Assembly (NCBI GenBank): GCA_027922465.2
Contig: BQMF02000168.1
Coordinates: 186,001 to 250,000 of the forward strand
Direction of reading: 5' to 3'
DNA length: 64,000 nt
From: Turritopsis dohrnii
Taxonomy: Eukaryota; Cnidaria; Hydrozoa; Anthoathecata; Oceaniidae
Part shown: piece by piece, positions 46,540-58,989 of the stretch
Layout: each line of letters starts with the position of its first letter
How positions within the stretch are numbered: the stretch's first letter is position 1
The notes under the pieces: model-generated
What the model was told of the DNA's origin: nothing
Seen by the model: only the letters and a program-made list of their open reading frames with translations
Databases searched by the model: none
Translations under genes and position numbers: made by a program

Positions 46540-47935
46540 ATGGCTGTTGTTAAATTATCCAAGAGTCTCATAGCCATATCTGACAGTGTTACATCTGTCA
46601 AAAAAGAAAGCTGGAATAAAAGTATCCATGAAGTGTTTGTTGGAAATTTGAAGTATGATGTTTCTACACGAGTTATTATATGTAAAATGCAGCAGCTTTT
46701 CAAGAATATTGACTTGCATGTACCAGAATTTCGTTTTACAGTTTTTCAACGTAAATCCAAAAAACATCCACGAAAATATGCTTTCATTGTTTTTCCCAAT
46801 GAAACTGAAGAAAGAATTGCATATCACTTAGATGGAATGGAAAATTTAGATTTTGTTGTTGATGGCTTGAAACTGTTAGTTTGTAGACGAAAATCAATGG
46901 CTCATAAAGAAAGTAAAAAGATACAATTAACATTTGATGGAAAACATGATGTATTAACAAAGAGTAGATCAGCTCCACTTCTTGGTTCTAAAGATGATCA
47001 AGATATAGAAGATTACTTTAATCCTAATATTCAGGAAGATAAGGAATTATATTATGGCCAATGTTTGCATGTGGAAGATCGAGTAACTGAATATAAACGT
47101 GGTTCTGGAAATTACATGAAAAATATGCTTATTCCCCATATCAGAAAATATATCTGTGCTTTTTTGAATAGTGAAGGTAAGATTTTAACTCTGCCTGCTT
47201 GTACACAACTCAGTTTTTCAGATGATGATCTACAGCATTTTCAAGTCATTAAAATTTAAAAGACATGGATTTTTCAATTGAATTTATTAATTTTATTAAG
47301 GTGGTCGTCTAATGATTGGTGTTGATGATAACTGCAAAGTACATGGAATTTACTGCAACAGAAAACAAGAAGATAAAGCTAGATGTTTAATTGACAATAC
47401 AATAAAACAGTTTCAACCACATGTAGTTCCCACTCTTTACAATGTGGAATTCATTCCAGTTAAGTTAACACCAAATGATGGCATAGAACTTGACTCAATG
47501 GACCCATTATTGAAAGTTCTTGAAGTTTCTATATGCAAGCCATGTGATATTAATTCACTTTATGAAAATGATAAAGGTGAAATTTTCATACGTCGTGATG
47601 GAAGTGTTGAAGGACCGCTGAAGACATCACAAATAATTGACTGGTGTCGAGTTAACTTTGCAACTAAATCCGATAAAGAGTGCAGCTGTGATCAGGATGA
47701 TGTGATTCTTGCCAGACAGAGCTACATGAATAGCTTTGATCTTGACCGTTTGGAAAAAACCTTAAATGAAACTCTTCATAGAATAGAAGATCAAATCAAG
47801 CAAATGCAAGATATATGTGTGTTAAAAGAAAAATTATTAAGAAAGAAACTTGCTAAATCAAAGTTGGATTTAGCAAAAACTAAGACTGAGTTGCAGTCTT
47901 TGAGGATGGAATCTTACTTTTGTAACATTATTTGA
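46540..47935 (+). CDS. SLFNL1: Schlafen-like protein 1 (RRM-like plus AlbA_2/Schlafen domain)
   Basis: Two exons, 46540-47176 and 47301-47935, with a 124-bp GTAAG...AAG intron in phase 1; 423 residues, close to the roughly 400 of vertebrate SLFNL1. I start at the ATG at 46540. Residues about 28-105 resemble an RNA-recognition fold (EVFVGNLKYDV, then PRKYAFIVFPNE). From about residue 180 the Schlafen/AlbA_2 domain is plain: EYKRGSGNYMKNMLIPHI, KYICAFLNSEG at the intron, GGRLMIGVDD, then GIYC. The C-terminus is a charged coiled coil (RLEKTLNETLHRIEDQIK onward). Schlafen-core proteins bind or cut RNA, and SLFNL1 itself is poorly characterised. A polyadenylation signal AATAAA lies near 48038. Confidence 0.8.
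47177..47300 (+). other. Intron of the SLFNL1-like gene
   Basis: GTAAGATTTT at the donor and TTTTATTAAG at the acceptor; removing it joins GG of the Schlafen-domain glycine loop in frame. Confidence 0.8.
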
Positions 47936-47949
47936 TCGAATGGATGTTC

Positions 47950-49050
47950 TTTTGGATTTTTATTTCTTTTAATCTTCCCACATTACCTAACGAAAATATT
48001 TATGTCACTTTTTATGACGTTTTAATAACTAACATGTAATAAAAGTTTTGTTTTTGAGACGTTTCAATATTATAGTAATTAGGTATTAGCTTGTAATATA
48101 TCTGAAACGGCTCTATTTACAAGCTTCTTCAACTCTTTAACAAATTTCTGATGTGCTAAATACGCCCATGTTAGAATAGCTTCTTTTCAGGCTGAAGTTG
48201 GAATATTCGATAAATCAAACTACATACCAAGATGCAAAGCAAGGCTATTGACGCCAGGGATTATTATTTCCATGAATAAACGGATTAAACTGTATTGGAG
48301 AATTGCATGGCATTGGAGAATGTTAACGAAGTGGTATCACTTTTGGAAAAACAAAGAAGACACGTTTTTTAAAGTGATTAGATGCTTTAACAGTAACTGG
48401 ACTGTATTAATCTGGACCATGTGCGAAACCTTCAACATGAATAAAGGGATTTTGTGTTGTAAATAGTGTTTATGTTATCTAACAAAAGTTAATTTTTCAT
48501 GTGAATTTGTGTTTCTATTGGAAGATACGATGATTTAACTTTTCGTCACGTATTTTATGGAGGTTAGACTTGGTAAAAAGTTTTACCCGGCGTACTAGTT
48601 GTTTGATAAATTAAAAATTGTTCTCTTGGCATTTTAATGATGAACAATTACCGTTCAAAATAACGTGAAATAATCGAAAACAAGCATGATGCAGTCCGTA
48701 TGATAAAGCGATGAAATCATCCTCAATCATTGCTGATTTTGTTGATGTCCCTGGTCCTTTTTCTTTCAATTTTGGGTCCAAATTTGTTTCAGAAGATATG
48801 AGATTGTGTCGTCTTTTCGATTCACAATCATCACTATCTTCACAGTAAACTTCGTGCAGCTCTCAAAGAAGATTCGAAGTTAAAAGTTGCCGACAACAGA
48901 TTAGATACCCTGAAAGCAGTTATCAAGATGCATTTTCTGCTCGATGGAAGTGGAACCTCCACTGGGACGGAAAATAAAGTTCATAAATTCATAATTGATA
49001 CCAACACTCGGATTCGACGCTTCCAGTTGGCGAAATAACAAATTAATTGC
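47950..49050. other. Intergenic, mostly unassigned
   Basis: The 3' UTR of the SLFNL1-like gene is followed by AT-rich DNA. A GTAAAAAGTTTTACCCGG-CGTACTAGT block at 48575-48600 recurs in variant form at 35100-35130 and 38738-38770, marking a small dispersed repeat. No gene is recognised. Confidence 0.45.
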
Positions 49051-49052
49051 GA

Positions 49053-49264
49053 TCTAAGTGTCTGTATGCAGTGAAGAAAGCGCGAGCGGAAAATCTATAT
49101 ATACTGATCCGCAATATGAAAAATGTCTAAGCAAATTTAGTATCGTATCATGCTTTGAAAGGGGGAAAAAGTCAGCTAATAATTGTATACCACCGTGTAA
49201 CAGCAACACAAAAAGTTGGAAGATGAGGAGGATGATGAAAAAAATCGGAAACTGACTTTCGCCT
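49053..49264 (+). repeat. Fragment of the 2.2-kb GCCCCCGC-ended repeat
   Basis: AAGTGTCTGTATGCAGTGAA and TCAGCTAATAATTGTATACC blocks match 56934-56970 and 59555-59580 (and 63790-63812). It is internally deleted and 3'-truncated at TTTCGCCT. Confidence 0.75.
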
Positions 49265-49269
49265 TTATC

Positions 49270-49712
49270 TAAATATCTATGTGGTTTTCGTAAGGGTTAC
49301 AGCTGCCAGCATGCTCTCTTGAACATGCTTCATAAATGGCAAACGAGTCTTTCACAATCTGGAAGGGTTGGTGCCGTGTTATTGGACTTATCTAAGGCAT
49401 TTGATTGTCTTCCTCACAATCTTTTGATTGCCAAATTAGGGGCATATGGTCTTGGATACATAGCTATCTATCTAATAGGAAACAAAGAGTTCGAATAGGT
49501 TCTTCTTTTATTGAATGGCTCAGTATTTTACTGGGTGTCCCGCAAGGTTCTATACTTGGGCCAATTTTATTTAATATTTTTATTAATGACCTATTGTTAA
49601 CGATTATGGATTGTTCCATTTGTAACTTTGCGGATGACAATACCATCTACTGCTGTAAGCCTACTATCGATGCTGTTGTTGACAATCTGCGTTCCGATTC
49701 AACGTTAACTAC
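49270..49712 (+). pseudogene. LINE reverse transcriptase, 5' part (split by an insertion)
   Basis: The frame reads GFRKGYSCQHALLNML, LLDLSKAFDCLPHNLL, a frameshift near 49445, then YLSNRKQRVRIGSSF, LGVPQGSILGPILFNIF and NFADDNTIYC. These are the central palm motifs of a non-LTR reverse transcriptase. The frame breaks at a TA at 49713-49714 and continues in frame at 61177 in the same orientation, so the two pieces are one LINE interrupted by 49715-61174. Confidence 0.85.
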
Positions 49713-49826
49713 TACCGTAATGCGTTTATTAAAGTTTTTGAATTTTTAGGGGGGCGTCTATTCGAGGGGGGCGTTTAAAAGAGGGGGGCGTCTATTGAAT
49801 TTTCTGAAACTCTTCTTTTTCGTAAA

Positions 49827-50100
49827 TATAAATTGTGTAATCATGTCTACAAAGAAGTGTGGGATGCTACGATTGGAGAAATACTTGAAGCTGCTCCAGA
49901 TAAGCGAGAGGAAGCAAGAGAGTATGATAAATATGCTGTTGGCATGTACAAAAAAAATCTTCAATAGAAATTTCAAGTTTATGCTTCCATTTTATTAATC
50001 AAGATCTCGAGAACAAGATAAAAACAGTAATAACTGACAAACGTCAACGGGAAATCGGACTTGTTGTTCCTGCAAAACTTATCTTGCTTTGTAGAGGCTT
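49827..50100 (+). pseudogene. HIRAN-like domain fragment
   Basis: The frame from 49827 reads CNHVYKEVWDATIGEILEA, then EYDKYAVGMYKKNL to a stop at 49966. A later block near 50028-50095 (TDKRQREIGLVVPAK) looks like the end of the same domain after frame breaks. HxYK.VW...GE and DxYAV are the signature phrases of the HIRAN-like module widespread in invertebrate transposon proteins. It sits just inside the left end of the 11.46-kb insertion. Confidence 0.5.
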
Positions 50101-50289
50101 CCCGCAACGGACGCTTTTTTCTGACGTCTGTATTAATCTATATCGTTTTTTAATGAAATTTCGTTTATTTTACTAAATATCAAAGTCAATTGCTTCAATT
50201 TTCAATCAAGGACTGGGGCAGGAGTTAATTGGACCCTTGTCTAGATCGATTTTGAATGCAAATAACTTTTTTTAAAGAAGTCTCACAAT

Positions 50290-53200
50290 AAGAAGATCAC
50301 ACAGCGTTTACCAGAAAGGAACAAAAATAATGATCAATTTCCTCATCGTATTGCTCCTGATTTCTTCAACCAGCATTTCCAGACTCCATACACATCAAGC
50401 TAACACGCAGCGAATCACTTGCAAGAAACCAAACCGATACCGATGGTCAGCTCCGATTACGTACTACGCTAATCATGATAGCAGGTATTGCCTATTATTA
50501 TCAGGACATAGAGACTAATCCAGGTCCTGTGAGCTGTACCAAATGCGGTAAAACTGTACGCAGCAACAGTAAGCGACTGGAATGCTTAACGTGCAAAGAA
50601 CAAACACACTTGAAATGTACGAAAATCTCCTCTATACAGATCACCAATTCACGCCTACCATCAACATGGACCTGTTCAACTTGCCTGTTAGCTCAACTCC
50701 CATTCCATCAGGTTAGAGATCTTAATGATCAAATAGTGAGTAATGCTTTGCTAAAAGGTCCAGCAAACTCACCAAACATTTCAAAATTAAACCAACTGAG
50801 GAAACATCTCTCTATCGCACATTTAAATACCCAAGCCATCATGTCAACTTTTTCCGAATTTGAAGCTATGCTGAAGACCTACGAATTCGATGTGATAACT
50901 CTCTCTGAGACCTGGCTAAAAGACAATCATAATATATTGAAATACGTTGAAATTCCAGGATATGTCTGTGGTTTTCGAAATCGTGATGTCATTAAAGGCG
51001 GTGGAGTTGGTTATTATGTCAAATCTAATATGAAATTCAAAGAACGGAACGATCTCAATGCCATTGATAATTCTGTTGAAAATCAGTGGATCGAAATTAA
51101 AGGGAGCAATAAGCGTTCTAGCGTTTTGATAGGAACGATCTATCAACCAAGCAGCAAATCCACTGAAAAGCTTGCTTGGCTTCAAAAATTTGATGGCATG
51201 CTGTCTCAAATCACACTTAATCATGAAGGTCCAATAATCATCACTGGAGACTTCAATATCGATGTTTTGAAGCCTACTATGGAGTGCAGGGTCTATAACG
51301 AGATACTCGATACCTACAATCTAAAATAACATGTCACCAATCCGACAAGGAAAGATACAGCATTAATTGACCATATAATTTCAAGCAGTACATTGAAGCT
51401 AGTTCATGAAGGTATCGTTCTATGAAATAAGTGATCATGACGCTCCCTTTGCCGTTTTCAAAAAATGCCCTTCCAGATATGAACCACGATACAGATTCAT
51501 TTGTGATGAGAGGAATTTGTTAATCGATGAATTCGTTAGAGATTTCAGCGCATTACCTTTAAGTATAGTTTATGGAGTCGACGATGTATCTGACAAAGTA
51601 AACCTACTAAATAATATGATATTGGACTGCATCAACAAACATGCACCTCTGAAACGAGTAAAACTCACACGACCACCCTCTCCATGGATGAAAGAACTGA
51701 ACCTCACGCAACTTCAGCAAGAACGAAATCGATTGCGTAAGCTGGTACGAACAACATCATCAGAAGAGAACAAGGCAAAATTAAGAACAACACGTAATTG
51801 CCTCAAAGCTGAAATACGCAAAACCAAATCTGAGTTCCTCAAAAAACTTCTGAGCAACAAAAACAACAAAGTAGTTTGGCAGGTTATTAACAAGATACTT
51901 CACCCAAACCTTAAAAAACATCCAAGTCGACCCTGACGACATCAACACCTTCTTCAAGAACACTGCCACCCGTACAACTGGAAAGAATCCCAGTAGTGAC
52001 TCTATAACCAAGGAAATCATTGATAACCTTACTGATACTCCACACTCTTTTCGTCTTCATCAAACCACTTACCTTGAGGTAGAAAAAGCACTAAGATCAC
52101 TACGATCAGATTGCTCCACCGGTTACGATCAAATTCCAGCAAAGTACATAAGAAGTGTCTCCAGCTACTTAGTATCCCCATTAACGCATATCATCAACAC
52201 ATGCATCAGCACTTCGTCCTTCCCCGAGCAATGGAAAGTAAGCCGTATATGCCCAGTACCGAAAATAGCAAACCCAACCACCTTGGCCGACTACCGCCCT
52301 ATTAGCATATTGCCAATCCTTTCAAAAGTGTTTGAAAGAATTATCCTAAACCAGATGACGGAGTTTATCGAGAACCAAAACATTTACCACCAACATCAAT
52401 CTGGCTTCAGAAAAGGCCACTCAACAACGACCTTGCTAATGAAGCTAAAAGATAGCATAATAGACTCAATGAACAGAGGTGAAGTTACGTTGGCTATCTT
52501 TGCTGATTTCTCGAAGGCATTTGACACTGTTGACTACCCAACGCTAATACATCAGCTCCATCAACTGGGTTTCTCAAAGTCATATATAGAGCTACTAAAA
52601 GATTATCTTCAGAACCGTCAGCAGTTCGTCCAAATTGATGACAAATCTTCAAAATTGCTCCGTGTCGAATTTGGTGTACCTCAAGGAAGTATACTTGGTC
52701 CGTTGCTGTTTAACTTGTACGTGACAATGATCAGTCAAAATGGAACGAGTTGTTATTTACAATATGCTGATGATACGACGCTTTTCCGTGGGATGAAACC
52801 AAATGTTCTGGATGCAACGATCAATTCGATGCAGCTAGAGATGGACCGACTGGAAACATGGTCACATAAAAACAATCTTCACCTTAACACAAAGAAAACA
52901 AAAGCCATGTTATTCTCAAAGCCAAAAATGGCGAAGGTGCACAATTTTCACAGTCAAGGACATATTTTACGTTCCAGCAACGGTCAACCAATTGAATATC
53001 TAGAAGAATACAGGATACTTGGTGTGCACTTTCATCAGCATCATCATCTGCGAAAATTGATTATGCCAATCTTATTTTTGCAGATGCACCTGCTTACCTA
53101 ATTAAACGCTTACAAAAAATTCAACGTTCTGCCGCCAGCTTTATCTACAACAGATATTGCAATGACAACGACGTACTAACCGTGCATTGGCTACCAGTTG

Positions 53201-53503
53201 AGGAAAGAATATCCTTTTCTCTCGTTAAAGCTGCTCACAAGTCGTTATACAAATCAGACAACTGGCCTATTTATTTACAGCTTACACCAAAGTCAACGAG
53301 AGCGGTAAACCTTCGCGGAAACGAGAACAGAATGCTGGAAGTAGAAACAGGCAATATCAAAGGATCATTCTGCTATGTCGCAGGCAAACGATTCAATGAA
53401 CTTCCGCAGCCATTAAGACGAGAAATTAATTATGACAAGTTCTGCAGCGATGCAAAGAAATACTATTTTGACCGTGCTACTGCAAGAATATTAAGTCAAA
53501 ATA

Positions 53504-53538
<35 letters not shown>

Positions 53539-53695
53539 TTAGAGTAATAATAGTTTTGTAATTTAACCTTACTTTTATATTGACTCGCTTACACATACAC
53601 ACAACTTCGCATTTCCAATAGAAGAACCAATGTAAATTTTGGAATTGGAAATAAATCGATTATTATTATATTATTATTATTATTATTACGACGAA
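50290..53695 (+). pseudogene. CR1-like LINE with N-terminal 2A motif, recently decayed
   Basis: A hydrophobic leader ORF starts at 50330 (INFLIVLLLISSTSIS). In the overlapping frame from 50475 comes DIETNPGP (50505-50528), a canonical 2A ribosome-skipping sequence. It is followed by a PHD-like finger (CTKCGKTVRSN ... CLTCKEQTHLKC), an endonuclease domain (AHLNTQAIM, LSETWLKD, ITGDFNIDV), a stop at 51327, further frameshifts near 51420 and 51925, then the reverse transcriptase (DYRPISILPILSKVFE, FADFSKAFD, GVPQGSILGP, YADDTTLF) and the family C-terminus to 53508. An A run (53508-53535) and an (ATT)n tail near 53660-53690 close it. All domains are present, so inactivation is recent. Confidence 0.85.
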
Positions 53696-54189
53696 AAATA
53701 AACGTTATTCTGAAGTTTTAGAAAAGGAACTTTTGAAAAGAAAGACAAAATTTCCAACTGTTAGTTTAAAATTTAACAAGCCGCATGGCTGCAACAGGTC
53801 ACGACTTAAAGCTTTACTGTTATTTATTGTCTGAAGAATAGGTGTTTTTTATTTTGCTATGTTTTTTTCATTTTAACTGTATTATATACTTTTACTCTAC
53901 TTCTAGAGTTTGTAGACATCTGTGGACAGGCCAAGGAGCGTAAAAACTAAGGGTTATTAGTAGATATTTTAAAATAAAATGTGATATTATAACAAATTTA
54001 TGTGTTGGAATTGCGTCGAAAAATACGCTTATTCTTTTTCTTCTCACTCGCGGAAAAGTAGGTTTGGTAAACCTCCCCCAACCATGCTGGGTCATGCTTT
54101 AAAATGTTCAGTATTGGGGGGTGAACGCTTATATAAATTGACAATTCTAAATTCGTTGAACTATGCATTCCCAAAAGGTAAAATCTGCA

Positions 54190-54558
54190 TACCGTATTCT
54201 CTCTAACTTAGCGCCCCTATCCAGTAAGCGCCCCTAACCAATAAGCGCCCGGGCGCTTATAGAGTGACTTAGAACTTTGAACCAAACACGAATATTCTGT
54301 AATAGAAACGGAAGGCTATGTTTTTGTGATGTCTAAATTTAAGTTATATGTACAAAATCTTATTTTGTTGCCATGAAAAATACAGTTGTTTTTACTCTTT
54401 TATGATAAAAAGCAATGCCTCGTTCACAGTTAGCATGACCATTTCAAAAGTTTTTTATAAGGGCCCCTCTCCAATTAGCGTCCCTCTCCAATAAGCGCCC
54501 CCCTAATTTCCAAAAAAAGTTTATAAGCGCCCGGGCACTTATTAGAGAGAATACGGTA
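54190..54558. mobile_element. 369-bp inverted-repeat element, TACCGTATTCTCTCTAA ends (copy 1)
   Basis: TACCGTATTCTCTCTAA at 54190 and TTAGAGAGAATACGGTA ending at 54558 are perfect inverted ends (outer TA probably duplicated target). GCGCCCGGGCGCTTAT-type palindromes lie inside each end. It is uninterrupted and serves as reference for the split copy at 55636-59869. Confidence 0.9.
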
Positions 54559-55559
54559 TTTGAAACTTTTGAAAATTTTGATGTTCGAAAATTTTTGAAT
54601 TTGAAAATTTTTTATGCAGGCTTAAATATAAAAACTTCAGTCAAAAAAGCTAAGTAGAACGGTAGTTATGAAAGGTCATTAGTTTCAAAAATTGGACAAA
54701 AGATGTCAACAATTTTTATGCAAAAAGTTTGTCAGGGGTATAAGCAGACAAGAGATAACTAAACAAATGAAATGGTTATATAAGTATGACACAATAACTA
54801 GCAGCAAATATTTACATCTGAAATTTAGGATTAAATACTAAGGAACCGCACATATTATCTAAAATTAAATATGGCGTAAAAATTCCATGCAAAATGCTAA
54901 AAGTAAACGACCCTTTCTAAACTTTTCATTCTATGTTTTTAAAGTGAAATTAATTTCAATTTAAGGCTCAAATAGAGAAACTGCCCAAATGAAAATATGA
55001 GTTTGGCAAAATACCTAAATGAAGAAATTTTGGTGCACAGTCAATTCGATTTATTTGGTGCAGTTTTGATTTTGCGCAGCCAAGATTATTTTAAATTTGG
55101 CGCAATTCGGACTTCTTGGTCAAAATTTACACTAACTTTAGACTATTTTTATGTTTTTCGAAAAAAAGATTTATATATTTGTAACAGCTCACTGTAAATT
55201 TGGTGCAGTTTTATTTTGGTGCATTTTTTTTGCGCCAAAACTATATATGAACTATATATGTCTATATGAAGACAAAGAGAAAAAATTCAGTTTTAAATTT
55301 TTATATTCCTTATGCTGAACAGAAGATAACTTAGCAAAATGATTAGAAAAAAAACTAAGCGAAGCTGCACGGACACAAACCTTTATAAACTTTAAATAAA
55401 ATAACAACAAAGCAAAACAAAATATGAAGCAAGAATAAACAATGTATACTGGATTAACAGAAAAATAAAAATAACAAAACATACTGTATCTGTCAAAGCT
55501 GTAAAATAAACTAGTGATTCAAAGTTTCTTTAAGCATAAAACAACTGTAAAACCTATAT

Positions 55560-55635
55560 AAAAACTCCACAGTAAAGATGAGATTCATTATTTCAATCTC
55601 AGATGGAAGGTCTGTAAATACTAAATATTTGTCGA
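55560..55635 (-). pseudogene. Continuation of the C76/OTU-like peptidase gene
   Basis: On minus from 55635 the frame reads DKYLVFTDLPSEIEIM, in phase with the coding that stops at 59870 on the other side of the inserted element. It is followed by a possible donor near 55570. No further exon was recognised to the left. Confidence 0.55.
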
Positions 55636-55839
55636 TACCGTATTCTCTCTAATAAGCGCCCGAGCGCTTATAAAATATTTTTGGAAGTTAGAAGGGCGCT
55701 TATTAGCTTACTAGCTGTGAACGAGGCATTTCTTTTTATCATAAAAGAATACTAAACTGTATTTTTCATGGCAACGAAATAAGATTTTGTACTTATAACT
55801 TACATTTAGACATCACAAAAATATAGTCTTCCGTTTCTA

Positions 55840-56658
55840 CAGTGAACTCTCTATAACTCGAATACCCACGGGGAATTGGAAACCGTTCGAGTTATAGAGA
55901 GTTTCGAGTAATAGAGAGTTGGGAGTTTTTCCAAGTTTTTGTTGAAACTTTTATACAAATGGCCAATTAAGCTTGATTTTTTCCTTATATGGATTGGGGA
56001 GGAAAGAATTAAAAAATAAATACCAAATATTATATCTCGACAATTTATCCTTGGGAAAAGAAATCAGAAATTACAGTTTGCTTTTGTGCATTAAGGACAT
56101 CTTTCTCGACAATTTGATTCAAGTCCTTAAGTGATTTAATCATTGCCTCCCCGAAATTTGAAAAGAGGCTGAAATCTTCAAGAACACTGATAGCTCTCCG
56201 CACTTCTGTATTCGTTGGTTTAGTTACTGTTTTGTCCCAGCAACAGACGCCATGATTGTAAAACTCCAACTGTTCAATACCAAAGAATCGTGTTTACGTT
56301 TTGTTTGAATGTTTGTTCGAATGACATTCGAATCATTTAAGACCCCCACCATGTAAATTTGAAACATTCGAATTAGTTAAGACTCCATTTACATTTACGG
56401 AGTCAAAACAATCGAAAAAAATCCTACTTGTATCATAAAAACTTCTAGATACATGCTGCGACATTCGAGTTATAGAGAGGAAATACATCAAGGGACCACA
56501 GAATTTGTTCGAGTTAAAGAGAGTTTCGAGTTATAGAGATTCGAGTAATAGGGAGTTTTTTATGAGAGTTTATTAGGAAATTCCCACCGTGCCAACGAAA
56601 TCGTTCGAGTTAAAGGGAGATTCGAGTTAAAGGGATTCGAGTTATAGAGAGTTCACTG
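55840..56658 (-). mobile_element. Tigger/pogo-like element with transposase remnant
   Basis: CAGTGAACTCTCTATAACTC at 55840 and its reverse complement ending at 56658, with TA on both sides (55838-55839, 56659-56660), fit Tc1/mariner pogo-Tigger ends. Internal copies of TTCGAGTTATAGAGA occur near each end. The minus ORF 56269-56045 (74 codons) ends in QKQTVISDFF, the PCNA-interaction-like tail seen at the end of Tigger/jerky-type transposases. Only this carboxyl end remains. The target site matches CCGTTTCTATTACAGAA of the neighbouring element family. Confidence 0.8.
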
Positions 56659-57101
56659 TATTACAGAATTTTCACTTTTTGTTCAAATTTCTAACTAGCA
56701 TGTAGCTTTAGCTAAAAATGCCCCCGCGCTCAAGCTTTCCAATTTGTACACATAGCAAGCTATACATTAGAAAACAAAACTCTCCGCCCAAACATTTTGT
56801 ATTTTAAGGATTTTTGTAAAATGTTTTTGATTGATCTAGGGCCTGATAAGTGGCATACTCTAAATATTTCGACAAAGCCAGTCTTTTATGTATGGCAAGA
56901 TACACAATATTTCAAATACAATCGAGATGAAAGTGTCTGTATGCAGTGAAGAAAGTGTGTGCGGAAAATCACATATTTAAGTGAAAATATTTAAGTTTCA
57001 CAATACAACGAATTATTTAATGAGTAGTGTAATCGTGTGGCATAGTGTAGTGGTGGCTACACTAACTTTGAATATGCAAACCAAATAGATCTACTTACGT
57101 A

Positions 57102-58615
57102 CCGTAAAGCGGGGTGACTTGAAACACCCGGGGTGACTTGAAACAGCGTCGAAAAAACGTTATTTCTCATGAAATAATGAATGAAACTTCGAATTTTTTT
57201 CAGATTCCGTTCGGAGACTATCTAGCGCAACATTCGATAGAAAAAGTTTTTCAATCAAGGAAGTTCTTCGGGAGCTGAAGATGAAAAAAAGCGCCGAAAA
57301 TCAGTGATGCTGTAAAATAGCTCGTCACGGCGATACAGCATATCGCCAAATATATATTTTTTTATATTTGTAAAATAGAAAGGTCAAATGGCGTAATTCC
57401 AAAATTTTATTGAAAAATGTTTAAAATTGAAAGAGATATATCCCATTAAAATGATTCGTTTTTTTTCACTCGATACACTTCGTCTATTCGATTATTGCAT
57501 AAATATTCTTGTCATTTGTCATAATTATACCTCAATCTAATCATTGATGTGTGATAAGGTTCAGCCGATGGAGCGTCAATAATGGTATGCGTCATTAGGT
57601 AATTATCATAAGTTGAATTATCTGAAAGGTTTAATAACCATACTTTCAAATTTCGTTAGATGAACGTATTCTAATTCATAAATGAACCCCGATGGAATCG
57701 TTTTACAAAATAGCATAACTGCATACTACAAAAGTGTTACAATGTTTGTTAGAAGGTTGTCCCCCCTGTTAAAAAGTATGGGCACATCATACTGTTTTAG
57801 AAGTTCCAATAAACGTAATTTTCTATCCACGGAACTGCTGGTGCTGATGGATGAAGAGGCGGGGGGTTGTGAGTGAAGCATAAATAGCCTCCGCTAGGAA
57901 ATGAAGCTAAATGTCCTCATTGGTATAAATACACTCACACAGCCATGAAAATAGTAATATAAGAATTGCAAACTGAAAACCATGTCTGCCGGCTGGAAAT
58001 CGAGAATTCCTTCGGTTCAACAGAGCGTTAAGCTTTAATGGTCAGTTAACACAATTTAACAAAACAACATTTACAAGTAATTTGGAAGGCCGTGTTAAGT
58101 AGCGGTAAATTGAAATTCATCTTGCCATGCTTACGATATTGTTTCTGAAACAATTACGCTATCTTAAGAGAAATGCTTAATGATTTTAATGAATTGAATA
58201 ATTTTATTTATAAAATCTTTTATCATTCTGAAATTTTGAATTATCAAAAGTTACTAACACTCTCCTTCACCTAACAAACGTGAGCTGGTGCTAACAAATT
58301 ATTTTAATTTATGTTTTATACGAAAGTAATCGTAGATCACACGTTTTCTGTTTTGGCGCTCTATAAAAGCACATTTTTGTGGAAACAGCACTGTTTCAAG
58401 TCACCCCCGCACGATAAATTTCAGTAGGTGTACTTTGTGAAGCAATAACTTGAGATGGCATGCATCAATTAGTTTGAACACTTCGTTAGCTGAAAGACAA
58501 AAGATGAATGGACCTTTTTTCAAAATTTCATAGTAATTACTTTCTTAGAATAAAAGTTATGAGCAAATCTTTTCAAAAAACGGCGAATTTTGTTTCAAGT
58601 CACCCCGTTTTACGG
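57102..58615. mobile_element. 1.5-kb Tc1/mariner-like non-autonomous element
   Basis: CCGTAAAGCGGGGTGACTTG at 57102 and the reverse complement CAAGTCACCCCGTTTTACGG ending at 58615 have one mismatch, and TA flanks both sides (57100-57101, 58616-58617). A second GGGGTGACTTGAAACAGC lies just inside. No long ORF is present. Confidence 0.85.
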
Positions 58616-58629
58616 TAGTTGAAAATCTG

Positions 58630-58989
58630 AAAGGAAGGTATGAAAGGAAGGTAACCGCTCGTTCTATTAGTTACACAGACCCAGTTCGAAGGAAAACTCC
58701 GAACCAGGCGGAATTTGAACCCACGACCTAGGAATTCTAGTCCTATCGCTCTACCAACTGAGCTACCGGTTCATGGTATTCAATCCTCATTATCGATATG
58801 TAACTAGTGTTGCAGAGAAATCCATCTCCGACGTGATGTTATTGTGATACGTGTTGGAATCCACCAACTACTACGATCACGAGTTATCACGAGATAACTT
58901 GGAGCATACGAGCATCGAATCAGTGATACAAGGTTTCGCTCCTTCATAGTATGAAAGGAAGGTAACCGCTCGTTCTATTAGTTACACAT
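58630..58989 (-). mobile_element. 360-bp tRNA-containing SINE with 14-bp target duplication
   Basis: TAGTTGAAAATCTG flanks both sides (58616-58629 and 58990-59003). On minus, 58772-58700 reads as a tRNA-like fold: acceptor GAACCGG/CTGGTTC, D-arm GCTC-AGTTGGTA-GAGC, T-arm GTGGG-TTCAAAT-TCCGC. The anticodon stem TAGGA/TCCTA has one extra linker base, so a functional tRNA is unlikely. Unusually, a 40-bp direct repeat (58638-58677 and 58949-58988) stands at the two ends of the insert. Confidence 0.8.

Noticed and set aside
58700..58772. tRNA gene on minus
   Set aside because: Good acceptor, D and T arms, but an extra linker base, and it lies inside a 360-bp insert with target duplication, so it is a SINE head.
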